Assembly: GCF_003731765.1 (NCBI RefSeq)
Contig: NZ_MOAL01000001.1
Location: forward strand, 310,001-374,000
DNA: 64,000 bases
Source: Pseudomonas chlororaphis
Lineage (GTDB): Bacteria; Pseudomonadota; Gammaproteobacteria; Pseudomonadales; Pseudomonadaceae
Direction of reading: 5' to 3'
Every line of letters begins with the position of its first letter. The stretch's first letter is position 1. This document shows positions 28,305 to 37,775 of the stretch, in pieces. The notes under the pieces are model-generated. The model saw only the letters and a program-made list of their open reading frames with translations. It was not told the DNA's origin and searched no databases. Both the position numbers and the translations under genes were made by a program.

Positions 28305-30110
28305 ATGTCCGTCACCCGTGTCGCTCAAGACCGCTGGCTGGATCTCAACGATCTGCTGCGGGAACTGGTCGCCCAAGAACGCATCAGCCCGGATTGCGCC
28401 GAACGCACCCTCGCAGCCCGACCCGGCGCCAACCCGGGCACACAGCACCCCCTGGAATTTCTCGCCGGCCAACAACTGTATGACCTCGGCCGGCCCGGCC
28501 AACGCCTGGACCTGGAAAGCCTGACCCTGTGGCTGGCCGGCCAAGCCGGGCAGCCCTATCTGCGCATCGATCCATTGCAGATCAACGTTGCCCGCATCAC
28601 CCCGCTGATGTCCTGCGCCTTCGCCCAGCGCCACGCCATCCTGGCGGTCGCCGTCGACAGCCAGGCGGTGACTGTGGCCAGTGCCCAACCCTATATCCAC
28701 CGCTGGGAAGCCGACCTGGCCCATGTACTCAAGCGACCGATCCGGCGGGTGGTGGCCAACCCGGCCGACATCCGTCGCTTCACCCTGGAGTTCTATCGCC
28801 TAGCCAAATCGGTCAGCAGCGCCAACAGCGAACAGCACGGCCCTTCTCCGGGCAACGTCGAACAGTTGCTCAACCTCGGCCACCGGGACCAGGCGGCCGA
28901 CGCCGATGACGCGCACATCGTCAATATCGTGGACTGGCTGTTCCAGTACGCCTTTCAACAGCGGGCCAGCGATATCCACCTTGAGCCTCGACGGGAGCAC
29001 GGCACCCTGCGTTTTCGCATCGACGGCGTGCTGCACAACGTCTATCAATTCCCGCCCCAGGTGACCATCGCCATGGTCAGCCGCCTGAAAAGCCTGGGCC
29101 GAATGAACGTCGCAGAAAAACGCAAACCCCAGGACGGCCGGATCAAGACCCAGACAGCCCAGGGCAACCCCGTGGAACTGCGGCTGTCGACCCTGCCCAC
29201 GGCCTTCGGCGAAAAACTGGTGATGCGCATCTTCGATCCACAGGTGCTGCTCAAGGACTTCGAGCAACTGGGTTTCTCGTCCGAAGACCGGCAGCGCTGG
29301 CTGCACATGACCCGTCAGGCCAATGGCATTGTCTTGGTCACCGGGCCCACCGGCTCGGGCAAGACCAGCACCCTTTACACCACCCTGAAGACGCTGGCGA
29401 CGCCCCAAGTCAACCTGTGCACCATCGAAGACCCGATCGAAATGGTCGAGCCGGCGTTCAACCAAATGCAGGTCCAGCACAACATCGACCTGAACTTCGC
29501 CAGCGGCGTGCGCGCCTTGATGCGCCAGGACCCGGACATCTTGATGATCGGCGAGATCCGCGACCTGGAAACCGCCGAGATGGCCATCCAGGCTGCCCTC
29601 ACCGGGCACCTGGTGCTCTCGACCCTGCACACCAACGACGCCCCAGGCGCCATCAGCCGCCTGCTGGAACTGGGCATCGCGCCGTACCTGATCAAGGCCA
29701 CCCTGCTGGGCGTCATGGCCCAGCGCCTGCTGCGCACCCTGTGCCCGCACTGCAAGGCGCCCCTGGACCTCGATGCCAATGACTGGCAGGCCCTGATCCA
29801 TCCTTGGCAGTTGCCCCTGCCCGAGCATGCCTGTCGCGCCGTCGGCTGCGCAGAGTGCCGAGACACCGGTTACCACGGGCGGGCCGGGGTCTACGAGATC
29901 ATGCCGATCAGCGACCGCCTCAAGGCCCTGGTCAGCCGCGACACGGACCTGTCGGCCTTGCGCCGCCAGGCGTCCAGGGACGGCATGCGCAGCTTGCGTC
30001 TATCCGGTGCGCAGAAGGTCGCTGCCGGCCTGACCACCCTGGAGGAGGTGTTGCGAGTCACGCCACAGAGCGAGCAGTCCCAGGGTTTGTACGAAAGCTC
30101 GCCGAGCTAA
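28305..30110 (+). CDS. GspE/PulE-family secretion ATPase (orphan)
   Basis: 601 residues. The N-terminal domain (residues about 50-190) resembles T2SSE_N. Walker A GPTGSGKT is at 347-354, the Asp box CTIEDP near 372, Walker B DILMIGEIRD at 411-420 and the His box TGHLVLSTLHTN at 433-444. Four cysteines, Cys480/483 (CPHC) and Cys515/518 (CAEC), form the zinc-binding tetracysteine typical of GspE/PilB. All catalytic motifs look intact, yet no other type II secretion or type IV pilus gene is within the window. Confidence 0.93.
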   Translation: MSVTRVAQDRWLDLNDLLRELVAQERISPDCAERTLAARPGANPGTQHPLEFLAGQQLYDLGRPGQRLDLESLTLWLAGQAGQPYLRIDPLQINVARITPLMSCAFAQRHAILAVAVDSQAVTVASAQPYIHRWEADLAHVLKRPIRRVVANPADIRRFTLEFYRLAKSVSSANSEQHGPSPGNVEQLLNLGHRDQAADADDAHIVNIVDWLFQYAFQQRASDIHLEPRREHGTLRFRIDGVLHNVYQFPPQVTIAMVSRLKSLGRMNVAEKRKPQDGRIKTQTAQGNPVELRLSTLPTAFGEKLVMRIFDPQVLLKDFEQLGFSSEDRQRWLHMTRQANGIVLVTGPTGSGKTSTLYTTLKTLATPQVNLCTIEDPIEMVEPAFNQMQVQHNIDLNFASGVRALMRQDPDILMIGEIRDLETAEMAIQAALTGHLVLSTLHTNDAPGAISRLLELGIAPYLIKATLLGVMAQRLLRTLCPHCKAPLDLDANDWQALIHPWQLPLPEHACRAVGCAECRDTGYHGRAGVYEIMPISDRLKALVSRDTDLSALRRQASRDGMRSLRLSGAQKVAAGLTTLEEVLRVTPQSEQSQGLYESSPS

Positions 30111-30217
30111 GATCAGGCAAGGCAAAAAGAGGATGCGCAGTTTAGGGACCTCCATGCGCATTCCGAGCGTGCTTTTAAGGCCACATGATCGAAGCACAGC
30201 TGGTTTTCGTGCAGGGC

Positions 30218-31210
30218 CTAGCTTCCGAACGACTCCCAGTCGATCACCCCGACCTTGTCATTGGGCTGGATATCCAGCACCGCGCCGTCGTCACGCCGCT
30301 GCAGAATGGAGCGCCCCACGGACAGCTTCTTGCGGGTCTGGTGGTTAACCGCGGTGGACTCCTGGGTCGGGCTGAACAATAGACGGTCCGGCGCATCCTG
30401 GCGCACACGCATGCCTGCCGGGTAATGCCATTCCCCAAGCTGCACCGGCTTGGCCAGGACTCCCGACCATTGGCGCAACTGCTGGTGCTCATCCAGATCC
30501 AGGGTCAGCGACAGGAACTGCATGCCCTGGTAAGCCACGGGACGCGGCACCTCACCGTCAGTGCGCACGATAAAACCTGAAGGCTCGTGGAACACTTGGC
30601 TACCCGCGGGCCAAGTGACATCAGCCAACCGGGCCTCCGGGCTCAAGTGGCACTCATCGAAACGCCAGCGGCTGGGAAAGGTCCGGTCTTCAACCCTGCG
30701 TTCAAAGCTGACCCAGCCACCGCCCTTGCAGGGCCAACTCGCCACCTGTTGATCGTCCACCAGCAACAATTTTGAAAAGTAATAGTGCGGCGGCATGTCT
30801 ATTTCGCTGACCTGCACGCCCAGCACCGTCTGCGGCGTCTTGAACGTCGCATGAGCAACACTTTGCAGGCCCGACAGCTGCGACTCCCCCTTCCAGTCCA
30901 CAGGGTCCAGGGTGTCGAGCTTGACCAGAGTCCCGGCCGGCAAATACAGCTCGTCCAGTTGCAGATCGGCTTGCAGCCGCGGGTTCAGCGCCTGGGTGCG
31001 CTCTTGCTGGGCGATGGAGAGCACCACCATGCTCCAGACAAACTTGAGCCCCAGGCCGACGAAAAACAGCATCCCCAGTGTCAGGGGTACGTGCAGCCAC
31101 AGACGCTTGCGCAGCCGCTGGCGTTTTTCCGGGTGACGCAGCGCCATGACCAGGGACACCAATCCCGCCACGCTGACACCGAAAAGGATCAGCAACAGAT
31201 ACAGGTACAT
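30218..31210 (-). CDS. hypothetical protein with two N-terminal membrane helices
   Basis: 330 residues from the ATG at 31210; no strong ribosome-binding sequence is seen, so the start is tentative. Helices at about residues 2-22 and 40-65 flank a basic loop (RHPEKRQRLRKRLW). The remainder is hydrophilic and beta-rich and probably periplasmic, with repeated phrases such as LYLPAGTLVKLD, DVTWPAGSQVFHEPSG and WHYPAGMRVRQD that suggest internal repeats around a PAG motif. I do not recognise the family. It converges with the GspE gene. Confidence 0.72.
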   Translation of the reverse strand: MYLYLLLILFGVSVAGLVSLVMALRHPEKRQRLRKRLWLHVPLTLGMLFFVGLGLKFVWSMVVLSIAQQERTQALNPRLQADLQLDELYLPAGTLVKLDTLDPVDWKGESQLSGLQSVAHATFKTPQTVLGVQVSEIDMPPHYYFSKLLLVDDQQVASWPCKGGGWVSFERRVEDRTFPSRWRFDECHLSPEARLADVTWPAGSQVFHEPSGFIVRTDGEVPRPVAYQGMQFLSLTLDLDEHQQLRQWSGVLAKPVQLGEWHYPAGMRVRQDAPDRLLFSPTQESTAVNHQTRKKLSVGRSILQRRDDGAVLDIQPNDKVGVIDWESFGS

Positions 31211-31450
31211 GAGCGCGATGGGGCTGGGGCCGAAAATCAAGGGGGAACATCCGTGCTCTGGCAGAAGCCGCGCATCGTGCCAAATTTTACCCGGCGGGCA
31301 TACCGCGGATGACACGTAGCGCCGTTGAAACGCGCACACGCCTGCAAAGCATCCACCGCAGGTCGAAAACCTTATGCACCGGCCACGGAACTCATTCGGG
31401 TCGTCTGTAATCAAATTATTCCAGATACCCCCCAGTCGGAGTCACTCACC

Positions 31451-31768
31451 ATGCGTCTAAAAATAGCTGTCGCAACACTTGCCTTGCTTTCCCTCCCTGT
31501 CGGTTCGGCAATGGCCGACAGCTTCTGGCGTAACGTCATTTCCTCCGGTGCCACCACCGGTTCCACCTACCTGACCTTCAAGGACCACAAACTGATCGTT
31601 GCTGCCCAGGACGATGCCGGTAGTTTTGTCGCCAGTGAAGGCAGCATCCGCGGTCCGTACCTGGAAGCCGCCATGCAGAAAGTGCGTGCCGAGAACCCGG
31701 GCCTGCAGGCCACGGACATGGAACTGGCCAACGCGATCCTGGCGAAGAACGCCGTCGCCCAGGAATGA
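31451..31768 (+). CDS. DUF2388-type exported protein
   Basis: 105 residues from the ATG at 31451 with GGAG upstream. The signal peptide ends SAMA near residue 22, followed by DSFWRNVISSGATTGSTYLTFKD, the phrase I associate with DUF2388 proteins of Pseudomonas. Function unknown; the mature part of about 83 residues is probably periplasmic. It ends before a bidirectional terminator shared with gcvP. Confidence 0.85.
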   Translation: MRLKIAVATLALLSLPVGSAMADSFWRNVISSGATTGSTYLTFKDHKLIVAAQDDAGSFVASEGSIRGPYLEAAMQKVRAENPGLQATDMELANAILAKNAVAQE

Positions 31769-31780
31769 TCTGCGCAAGCT

Positions 31781-31822
31781 AAAAAAAGCCGCTTCCTCTT
31801 ATGAGGCAAGCGGCTTTTTTTT
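31781..31822. terminator. bidirectional rho-independent terminator
   Basis: AAAAAAAGCCGCTT ... AAGCGGCTTTTTTTT with an inner CCTC/GAGG pairing. A-run and T-run on opposite sides serve the DUF2388 gene (+) and gcvP (-). Confidence 0.92.
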
Positions 31823-31842
31823 GCCCGACGAAGCCACAGCGC

Positions 31843-34716
31843 TCAGCGGTAGGCGTCCACCGGTACGCAGGCGCAAAACAGGTTGCGGTCACCATAGACG
31901 TTGTCCACCCGGTTGACCGTAGGCCAATATTTGTGGGCCTTGGTATGGGCGCTGGGCAATACCGCGCGCTCAATGCTGTAGGGCCGTTCCCAAACGCCAG
32001 TGATGTCCGCCAGCGTATGAGGCGCGCCCTTGAGCGGGTTGTTGTCAGGCGGCCAATGACCGTCCTGGACCTGGGCAATCTCCGCGCGGATGCTCAACAT
32101 GGCTTCGACAAACCGGTCCAGCTCGGCCTTGGACTCGCTTTCGGTCGGCTCGACCATCAGCGTGCCCGGCACCGGGAACGACATGGTCGGGGCATGGAAA
32201 CCGTAATCCATCAGGCGCTTGGCCACGTCCTCTTCGCTGATGCCAGTCAGGGCCTTGAGCGGGCGCAGATCAAGAATGCATTCATGGGCCACCCGGCCGT
32301 TACGCCCGCTGTAGAGCACCGGGAATGCACCGCCGAGTTGCTGGGCCAGGTAGTTGGCCGCGAGGATCGCCACCTCGCTGGCATCCGCCAATTGCGGGCC
32401 CATCATGGCGATGTACATCCAACTGATGGGCAAGATACTGGCGCTGCCCCAGGGCGCGGCGCTGACGGCAGGGTTCTGCGGCAGGGGCCCGTCGATCGGC
32501 ACCACCGGGTGGTTGGCGACAAAGGGCGCCAGGTGCGCACGCACGCCGATGGGCCCCATGCCCGGCCCGCCTCCGCCATGGGGAATGCAAAAAGTCTTGT
32601 GCAGGTTCATGTGGGACACATCGGCACCAATGTCCGCCGGGCGGGCCAGGCCCACCTGGGCATTGAGGTTGGCGCCGTCCATGTACACCTGGCCGCCGTG
32701 GCGGTGGATCACCTCACAGATCTCGCTGATGCCTTCCTCGTAGACACCGTGGGTCGAGGGGTACGTCGCCATCAGGCAGGACAACTGCTCGCCGGCGGCC
32801 AGGGCCTTGGCCTTGAGGTCTTCAAGATCGACATTGCCGGCCTCGTCGCAATCGACGATCACCACGTGCATGCCGGCCATTTGCGCCGATGCCGGGTTGG
32901 TGCCGTGGGCCGACGCCGGGATCAGGCAGATATGCCGCCCGCCCTGCCCCCGGCTTTCATGGTATTTGCGAATCGCCAGCAGCCCCGCGTACTCACCCTG
33001 GGCACCGGAGTTGGGCTGCATGCACACCGCATCGAAACCGGTGATCGCACATAACCAGCGCTCCAGCTCATCGATCAGCAACGTATAGCCCCGCGCCTGC
33101 TCGCGAGGCACGAACGGATGCAGGTTGGCGAAGGCCGGCCAGGTGATGGGGATCATCTCGCTGCTGGCATTGAGCTTCATGGTGCAGGAGCCCAGGGGGA
33201 TCATCGATTGGTTGAGGGCCAGGTCCTTGTTTTCCAGCTGCTTGAGGTAGCGCAGCATCTCGGTTTCGCTGTGGTGAGCGCTGAACACCGGATGGGTCAG
33301 GTAGCGGCTGGTGCGCAACAGTTCATCGGGGATGCCCGACTCCAGCGCCTCGGCATCCAGTTGCGCGACGTCCAGGCCATGGTCGGCACCGAGAAACACA
33401 TCGAACAACCGGGCCACGGTGGTTTCATCGCAGGTTTCATCCAGGCTCAAGCCCAAATGGCCACGCCCGAGAATCCGCAGATTGATGTGCAACGCCTTGG
33501 CGCTCTCGATGATCGCTGTCTGGCTGCCGCCGACTTCCAGGGTCAGGGTGTCGAAGAAGCTCCGGTTCAGGCGCTTGATGCCGTGCCGCTCAAGGCCGCT
33601 GGCGAGGATACAGGTCAGCCGATGCACCCGTTGGGCGATGCGCTTGAGCCCCACAGGGCCGTGATAGACGGCATAGAAGCTGGCGATATTGGCCAGCAGC
33701 ACCTGGGCCGTGCAGATGTTGGAGTTGGCCTTCTCCCGGCGAATATGTTGCTCGCGGGTTTGCAGCGCCATGCGCAGGGCAACGTTGCCCCGGGCGTCCC
33801 GGGAGACGCCGATGATGCGCCCGGGCATCGCCCGCTTGAACTCGTCGCGGCAGGCAAAATACGCCGCGTGGGGCCCGCCGTAGCCCATGGGCACGCCAAA
33901 GCGCTGGGACGAACCGAAGACCACATCCGCGCCCATTTCACCGGGAGGCGTCAGCAGCAACAGGCTCAGCAAGTCGGCAGCGACACACGCCAGGGCCTGC
34001 TGCGCGTGCAACTGGTCGATCAGCGGCCGCAGGTCAAGAATCTCGCCATGAGTGTCCGGGTACTGCAACAGGGCGCCGAATACCTGATGCGCAGCCAGGT
34101 TCTGCGGCGTATCCACCACCAGTTCGATGCCGAAGCCTTCGGCCCGGGTCTGCACCACGGACAGGGTCTGGGGATGGCAGTTTTCATCGACGAAGAACAG
34201 GTTGCTCTTGGACTTGGCCACGCGCTTGGCCAGGGCCATGGCTTCCGCCGCTGCCGTGGCCTCGTCCAGTAACGAGGCGTTGGCCAGGTCGAGCCCGGTG
34301 AGGTCGATGGTCAGTTGCTGAAAGTTGAGCAAGGCCTCCAGCCGGCCCTGGGCAATCTCCGGCTGATAAGGCGTGTACGCGGTGTACCAACCTGGGTTTT
34401 CCAGGACGTTGCGCAGGATTACCGTCGGCGTCAGGGTGCCGTGGTAACCCATGCCGATCAGGCTGGTCCACAGCTCATTCTGCTCGGCATACCCCCGCAG
34501 CCTGGCCAGCGCCGCCGCTTCATCCAGGGCGGGTGGCAACTCCAGCGGGCGATTTAGGCGGATGCCCGGCGGCACCGTCTGCTCGATCAATTCGACCCGG
34601 CTACCCAGCCCCAGGCTGTCGAGCATGGCTTGCTGCTCGGCCGCATCGGGCCCCAGGTGACGTCGCAGAAAAGCATGGGGGTCGCGCAACTGGCTCAGAG
34701 GCAACAACTGGGACAT
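31843..34716 (-). CDS. gcvP: glycine dehydrogenase (decarboxylating), P protein GcvP
   Basis: 957 residues from the ATG at 34716 ([17 protein letters not shown]), with AGAGAG upstream. The PLP lysine is Lys707 in [18 protein letters not shown], and the glycine-rich [11 protein letters not shown] segment is typical. It decarboxylates glycine and loads the aminomethyl group onto GcvH. In this window gcvP is separated from gcvH-gcvT by an opposite-strand aminotransferase gene and so needs its own promoter. Confidence 0.96.
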   Translation of the reverse strand: MSQLLPLSQLRDPHAFLRRHLGPDAAEQQAMLDSLGLGSRVELIEQTVPPGIRLNRPLELPPALDEAAALARLRGYAEQNELWTSLIGMGYHGTLTPTVILRNVLENPGWYTAYTPYQPEIAQGRLEALLNFQQLTIDLTGLDLANASLLDEATAAAEAMALAKRVAKSKSNLFFVDENCHPQTLSVVQTRAEGFGIELVVDTPQNLAAHQVFGALLQYPDTHGEILDLRPLIDQLHAQQALACVAADLLSLLLLTPPGEMGADVVFGSSQRFGVPMGYGGPHAAYFACRDEFKRAMPGRIIGVSRDARGNVALRMALQTREQHIRREKANSNICTAQVLLANIASFYAVYHGPVGLKRIAQRVHRLTCILASGLERHGIKRLNRSFFDTLTLEVGGSQTAIIESAKALHINLRILGRGHLGLSLDETCDETTVARLFDVFLGADHGLDVAQLDAEALESGIPDELLRTSRYLTHPVFSAHHSETEMLRYLKQLENKDLALNQSMIPLGSCTMKLNASSEMIPITWPAFANLHPFVPREQARGYTLLIDELERWLCAITGFDAVCMQPNSGAQGEYAGLLAIRKYHESRGQGGRHICLIPASAHGTNPASAQMAGMHVVIVDCDEAGNVDLEDLKAKALAAGEQLSCLMATYPSTHGVYEEGISEICEVIHRHGGQVYMDGANLNAQVGLARPADIGADVSHMNLHKTFCIPHGGGGPGMGPIGVRAHLAPFVANHPVVPIDGPLPQNPAVSAAPWGSASILPISWMYIAMMGPQLADASEVAILAANYLAQQLGGAFPVLYSGRNGRVAHECILDLRPLKALTGISEEDVAKRLMDYGFHAPTMSFPVPGTLMVEPTESESKAELDRFVEAMLSIRAEIAQVQDGHWPPDNNPLKGAPHTLADITGVWERPYSIERAVLPSAHTKAHKYWPTVNRVDNVYGDRNLFCACVPVDAYR

Positions 34717-34902
34717 GACGGGCTCTCTCTTGGCTGGCACTCAGCCTCGATGCAACACGGTCAACGCAGCATAGCAGCCGATCCCGGCAGCGACGGTCTG
34801 GCGCGGCGACGGCAGACGGACCATGATGCTGGCCTTTGCTGGCGCCGCCACGGTGCGCCGTTATCCACGCCTTCATCGTCCGCTTATCGGGTGCCCATCG
34901 TC

Positions 34903-36042
34903 ATGAGCCAGCTGCCTTTCCTGCCGTTCTCCAAACCCACCATCGATGAAGCCACCATCGCCGCCGTTGGCGAGGTGCTGCGTTCCGGCTGGATCACCAG
35001 CGGCCCCAAGGTCCAGGCGTTTGAGGCACAACTCTCGGAGTACTTCGGCGGGCGCCCGGTGCGCACCTTCAACTCCGGCACCTGCACCATGGAGATTGCC
35101 CTGCGTATTGCCGGCATCGGCCCGGGTGATGAGGTCATTACCACGCCGATCTCCTGGGTGGCGACCGCCAACGTGATTCTCGAAGTCGGCGCCACCCCAG
35201 TGTTTGCCGATATCGATCCGGTCACCCGTAATATCGACCTGGCCCAGGTCGAAGCCGCCATCACCCCCCGCACCAAAGCCATCATCCCGGTGTACCTCGC
35301 GGGCTTGCCGGTGGACATGTCGCGCCTGTACGCCCTGGCCCAGCGCCACGGCCTGCGGGTGGTGGAAGATGCCGCCCAGGCCTTGGGGTCAAGCTGGAAC
35401 GGCCAGCGCATCGGCGCCACGGGCGACTTTGTCTCGTTCAGCTTCCAGGCCAACAAGAACGTTACCTGCGCCGAAGGCGGCTGCCTGGTGCTGAACAACG
35501 CCGAAGAAGTGCGTCTGGCGGAGAAATACCGCCTGCAGGGCGTGACCCGCAACGGCTTCGACGGCCTGGATGTGGACGTGCTGGGCGGCAAGTTCAATAT
35601 GACCGATGTGGCCGCCGCCATCGGCCTCGGCCAGTTCGCCCATATTCACACCCTCACCGCCCACCGACGGGCCCTGGCCCGGCATTACTTCGAATGTTTC
35701 GGCAGCGACTTCGAGGCGCGCTACGGCGCCCAATTGCCACCCGCGGACTTCACCCAGAGCAACTGGCACTTGTTCCAACTGGTGCTGCCGGAACGCGGTG
35801 ACGGCAAGCCGGCACGAGCCACTTTCATGGAGCAGATGCAGGAACGGGGGATTGGCATCGGCTATCACTACCCACCGATTCACTTGCTCAGCCTGTACCG
35901 CGAACGCGGCTTCAAGGAGGGAATGTTTAGCGTGGCGGAACGGGTCGGTCGCTTGATCGTCTCGTTGCCGATGTTCAGCAGCATGAGCCTGAGCGACGTG
36001 GAGCGCTCGGTAGCTGCTGTGAAAGAGGTGTTGGCACGTTGA
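34903..36042 (+). CDS. DegT/DnrJ/EryC1/StrS family aminotransferase
   Basis: 379 residues from the ATG at 34903 (MSQLPFLPFSKPTIDE). Fold-type I PLP enzyme of the ArnB/sugar-aminotransferase group: FNSGTCTMEIAL binds cofactor, EDAAQALGS holds the PLP aspartate, and Lys185 in SFSFQANKNVTCAEGG is the internal aldimine lysine. Related enzymes aminate UDP- or dTDP-ketosugars. No other sugar genes are nearby, so substrate is unknown. It lies antiparallel between gcvP and gcvH, sharing a 186-bp divergent region with gcvP. Confidence 0.92.
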   Translation: MSQLPFLPFSKPTIDEATIAAVGEVLRSGWITSGPKVQAFEAQLSEYFGGRPVRTFNSGTCTMEIALRIAGIGPGDEVITTPISWVATANVILEVGATPVFADIDPVTRNIDLAQVEAAITPRTKAIIPVYLAGLPVDMSRLYALAQRHGLRVVEDAAQALGSSWNGQRIGATGDFVSFSFQANKNVTCAEGGCLVLNNAEEVRLAEKYRLQGVTRNGFDGLDVDVLGGKFNMTDVAAAIGLGQFAHIHTLTAHRRALARHYFECFGSDFEARYGAQLPPADFTQSNWHLFQLVLPERGDGKPARATFMEQMQERGIGIGYHYPPIHLLSLYRERGFKEGMFSVAERVGRLIVSLPMFSSMSLSDVERSVAAVKEVLAR

Positions 36043-36054
36043 TCGGCCAACGCA

Positions 36055-36087
36055 AGCAAGCGTGCACCTGCAACAGGGCCGCTTGCT
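36055..36087. terminator. weak hairpin between convergent degT-like gene and gcvH
   Basis: AGCAAGCG (36055-36062) and CGCTTGCT (36080-36087) pair across a 17-base loop between convergent stop codons. No T-run, so a weak or factor-dependent terminator at best. Confidence 0.45.
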
Positions 36088-36100
36088 CGTGGGGAGCGGC

Positions 36101-36484
36101 TTACTCGCCGATAGCGGCCTTGTAGCCGGCAGCGTCCAGCAGCTTGTCCAGGTCAGCCGGGTTGCTCGGCTTGAGCTTGAAGATCCAGGCGCCGTACGGG
36201 TCGCTGTTGAGCAATTCAGGGCTGGCGCTGAGGTCTTCGTTGACTGCAATCACCTCGCCAGCCACCGGCGCATAGATGTCGGAAGCCGCCTTCACGGACT
36301 CCACCACACCGGCCTGGTCGCCAGCACCGAACTGGTTGCCGACTTCGGTCAGCTCGACGAACACCACGTCACCCAGGGCTTCCTGGGCGTGGTCGCTGAT
36401 ACCCACGGTCACGCTGCCATCGGCTTCCAGACGGGCCCATTCATGGCTTTCGGCAAAACGCAGGTCGGCAGGGATATCGCTCAT
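36101..36484 (-). CDS. gcvH: glycine cleavage system H protein GcvH
   Basis: 127 residues from the ATG at 36484 with GAGG upstream. Lys65 in [10 protein letters not shown] is the lipoylated lysine carrying the aminomethyl group between GcvP and Gcv[22 protein letters not shown] is typical of the N-terminal half. It follows gcvT by 53 bp and is probably co-transcribed with it. Confidence 0.96.
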   Translation of the reverse strand: MSDIPADLRFAESHEWARLEADGSVTVGISDHAQEALGDVVFVELTEVGNQFGAGDQAGVVESVKAASDIYAPVAGEVIAVNEDLSASPELLNSDPYGAWIFKLKPSNPADLDKLLDAAGYKAAIGE

Positions 36485-36537
36485 GTTCTGTGTCCTCAAG
36501 AAGAAATGTCAGCGGCTCGACGCACGCCGGAAATAAG

Positions 36538-37620
36538 TTAGATCAAGGTTTTGCCGTGGCGCACAAAGGTGGGTTTAACCACCCGGACCGGGTACCACTT
36601 GCCACGGATCTCCACCTCGGCACGGTCAGCGGTGGCCATCGGTACCCGCGCCAGGGCGATCGATTTGCTCAACGTAGGAGAGAAACTACCACTGGTGATC
36701 TCACCTTCGCCAACATCGGCGATGCGCACCACCTGATGAGCGCGCAAAACCCCGCGTTCCTCCAGCACCAACCCCACCAATTTCTGCTTCACGCCGGACG
36801 CCCGCTCGGCTTCCAGGGCAGTGCGGCCGATGAATTTGCGCGAGCTGGGCTCCCAGGCAATGCTCCAGGCCATATTGGCCGCCAGGGGCGATACCGTCTG
36901 ATGAATGTCCTGGCCGTAGAGGTTCATGCCGGCTTCAAGGCGCAGGGTGTCACGGGCGCCGAGACCGATCGGCGAGATACCGGCACCCACCAGATCGTTG
37001 AAAAAAGCCGGGGCCTGGTCCGCCGGCAAGGCGATCTCCAGGCCGTCTTCACCGGTGTAGCCGGTGCGCGCAATAAACCAGTCGCCGTCGAAATGGGCTT
37101 CAAAAGGCTTGAGCTGCTGAATCAAGGCGCCACGGGACTGGCTCACCAGTTCGGCGATCTTGTGCCGCGCCTGGGGCCCTTGAATGGCCAACATGGCCAG
37201 CTCCGGACGTTCCTGCAACTGGACTTGATAGTCCCCGCGCTGGGCCTGCATCCAGGCCAGGTCCTGGTCCCGGGTGGCAGCGTTGACCACCAGGCGATAA
37301 CCGGCCTCGGTGCGGTAGACAATCATGTCGTCGACGATGCCACCCTGCTCGTTGAGCATGGCGCTGTACAACGCCTTGCCGGTGCTTTGCAGGCGCTCGA
37401 CGTCATTGGCCAGCAAGTGCTGGAGCCAGGCGGTGGCCTGGGCGCCGCTGATGTCGATCACGGTCATGTGGGATACATCGAAAACCCCACAGTCACGGCG
37501 CACCTCATGGTGTTCCTCGACCTGGGAGCCGTAATGCAAGGGCATATCCCAACCGCCAAAATCGACCATCTTCGCGCCAAGGGCGAGGTGCAGGTCATAC
37601 AGAGGCGTACGCTGTCCCAT
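36538..37620 (-). CDS. gcvT: glycine cleavage system aminomethyltransferase GcvT
   Basis: 360 residues from the ATG at 37620 (MGQRTPLYDLHLALGA), with AAGGAG close upstream. The longer in-frame extension is not conserved-looking. Folate-binding GcvT_N and C-terminal barrel domains are present, with GVFDVSHMTVIDI, ARTGYTGEDGLEI and ARDTLRLEAGMNLYGQD as landmarks. It transfers the methylene to tetrahydrofolate and frees ammonia. First gene of the gcvT-gcvH unit. Confidence 0.96.
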   Translation of the reverse strand: MGQRTPLYDLHLALGAKMVDFGGWDMPLHYGSQVEEHHEVRRDCGVFDVSHMTVIDISGAQATAWLQHLLANDVERLQSTGKALYSAMLNEQGGIVDDMIVYRTEAGYRLVVNAATRDQDLAWMQAQRGDYQVQLQERPELAMLAIQGPQARHKIAELVSQSRGALIQQLKPFEAHFDGDWFIARTGYTGEDGLEIALPADQAPAFFNDLVGAGISPIGLGARDTLRLEAGMNLYGQDIHQTVSPLAANMAWSIAWEPSSRKFIGRTALEAERASGVKQKLVGLVLEERGVLRAHQVVRIADVGEGEITSGSFSPTLSKSIALARVPMATADRAEVEIRGKWYPVRVVKPTFVRHGKTLI

Positions 37621-37775
37621 GGGTTTCTCCTTCCGGGCGTGGCGAAGGTGCGGACAACGCTGAAACGGGTAAAAACCTCGCGTCCACGGGCTTTCAACCG
37701 GCTTCAGCGACCCGGCTGATACAGCGGACCGCACCGAATGCCGCGCATTGTAGCCGCAAGGTCGTGGGCTGGCAC

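Noticed and set aside
37621..37775. Possible glycine riboswitch upstream of gcvT
   Set aside because: The conserved tandem-aptamer core sequences were not recognisable on the minus strand; only an ordinary leader with TACAAT-like -10 was seen.
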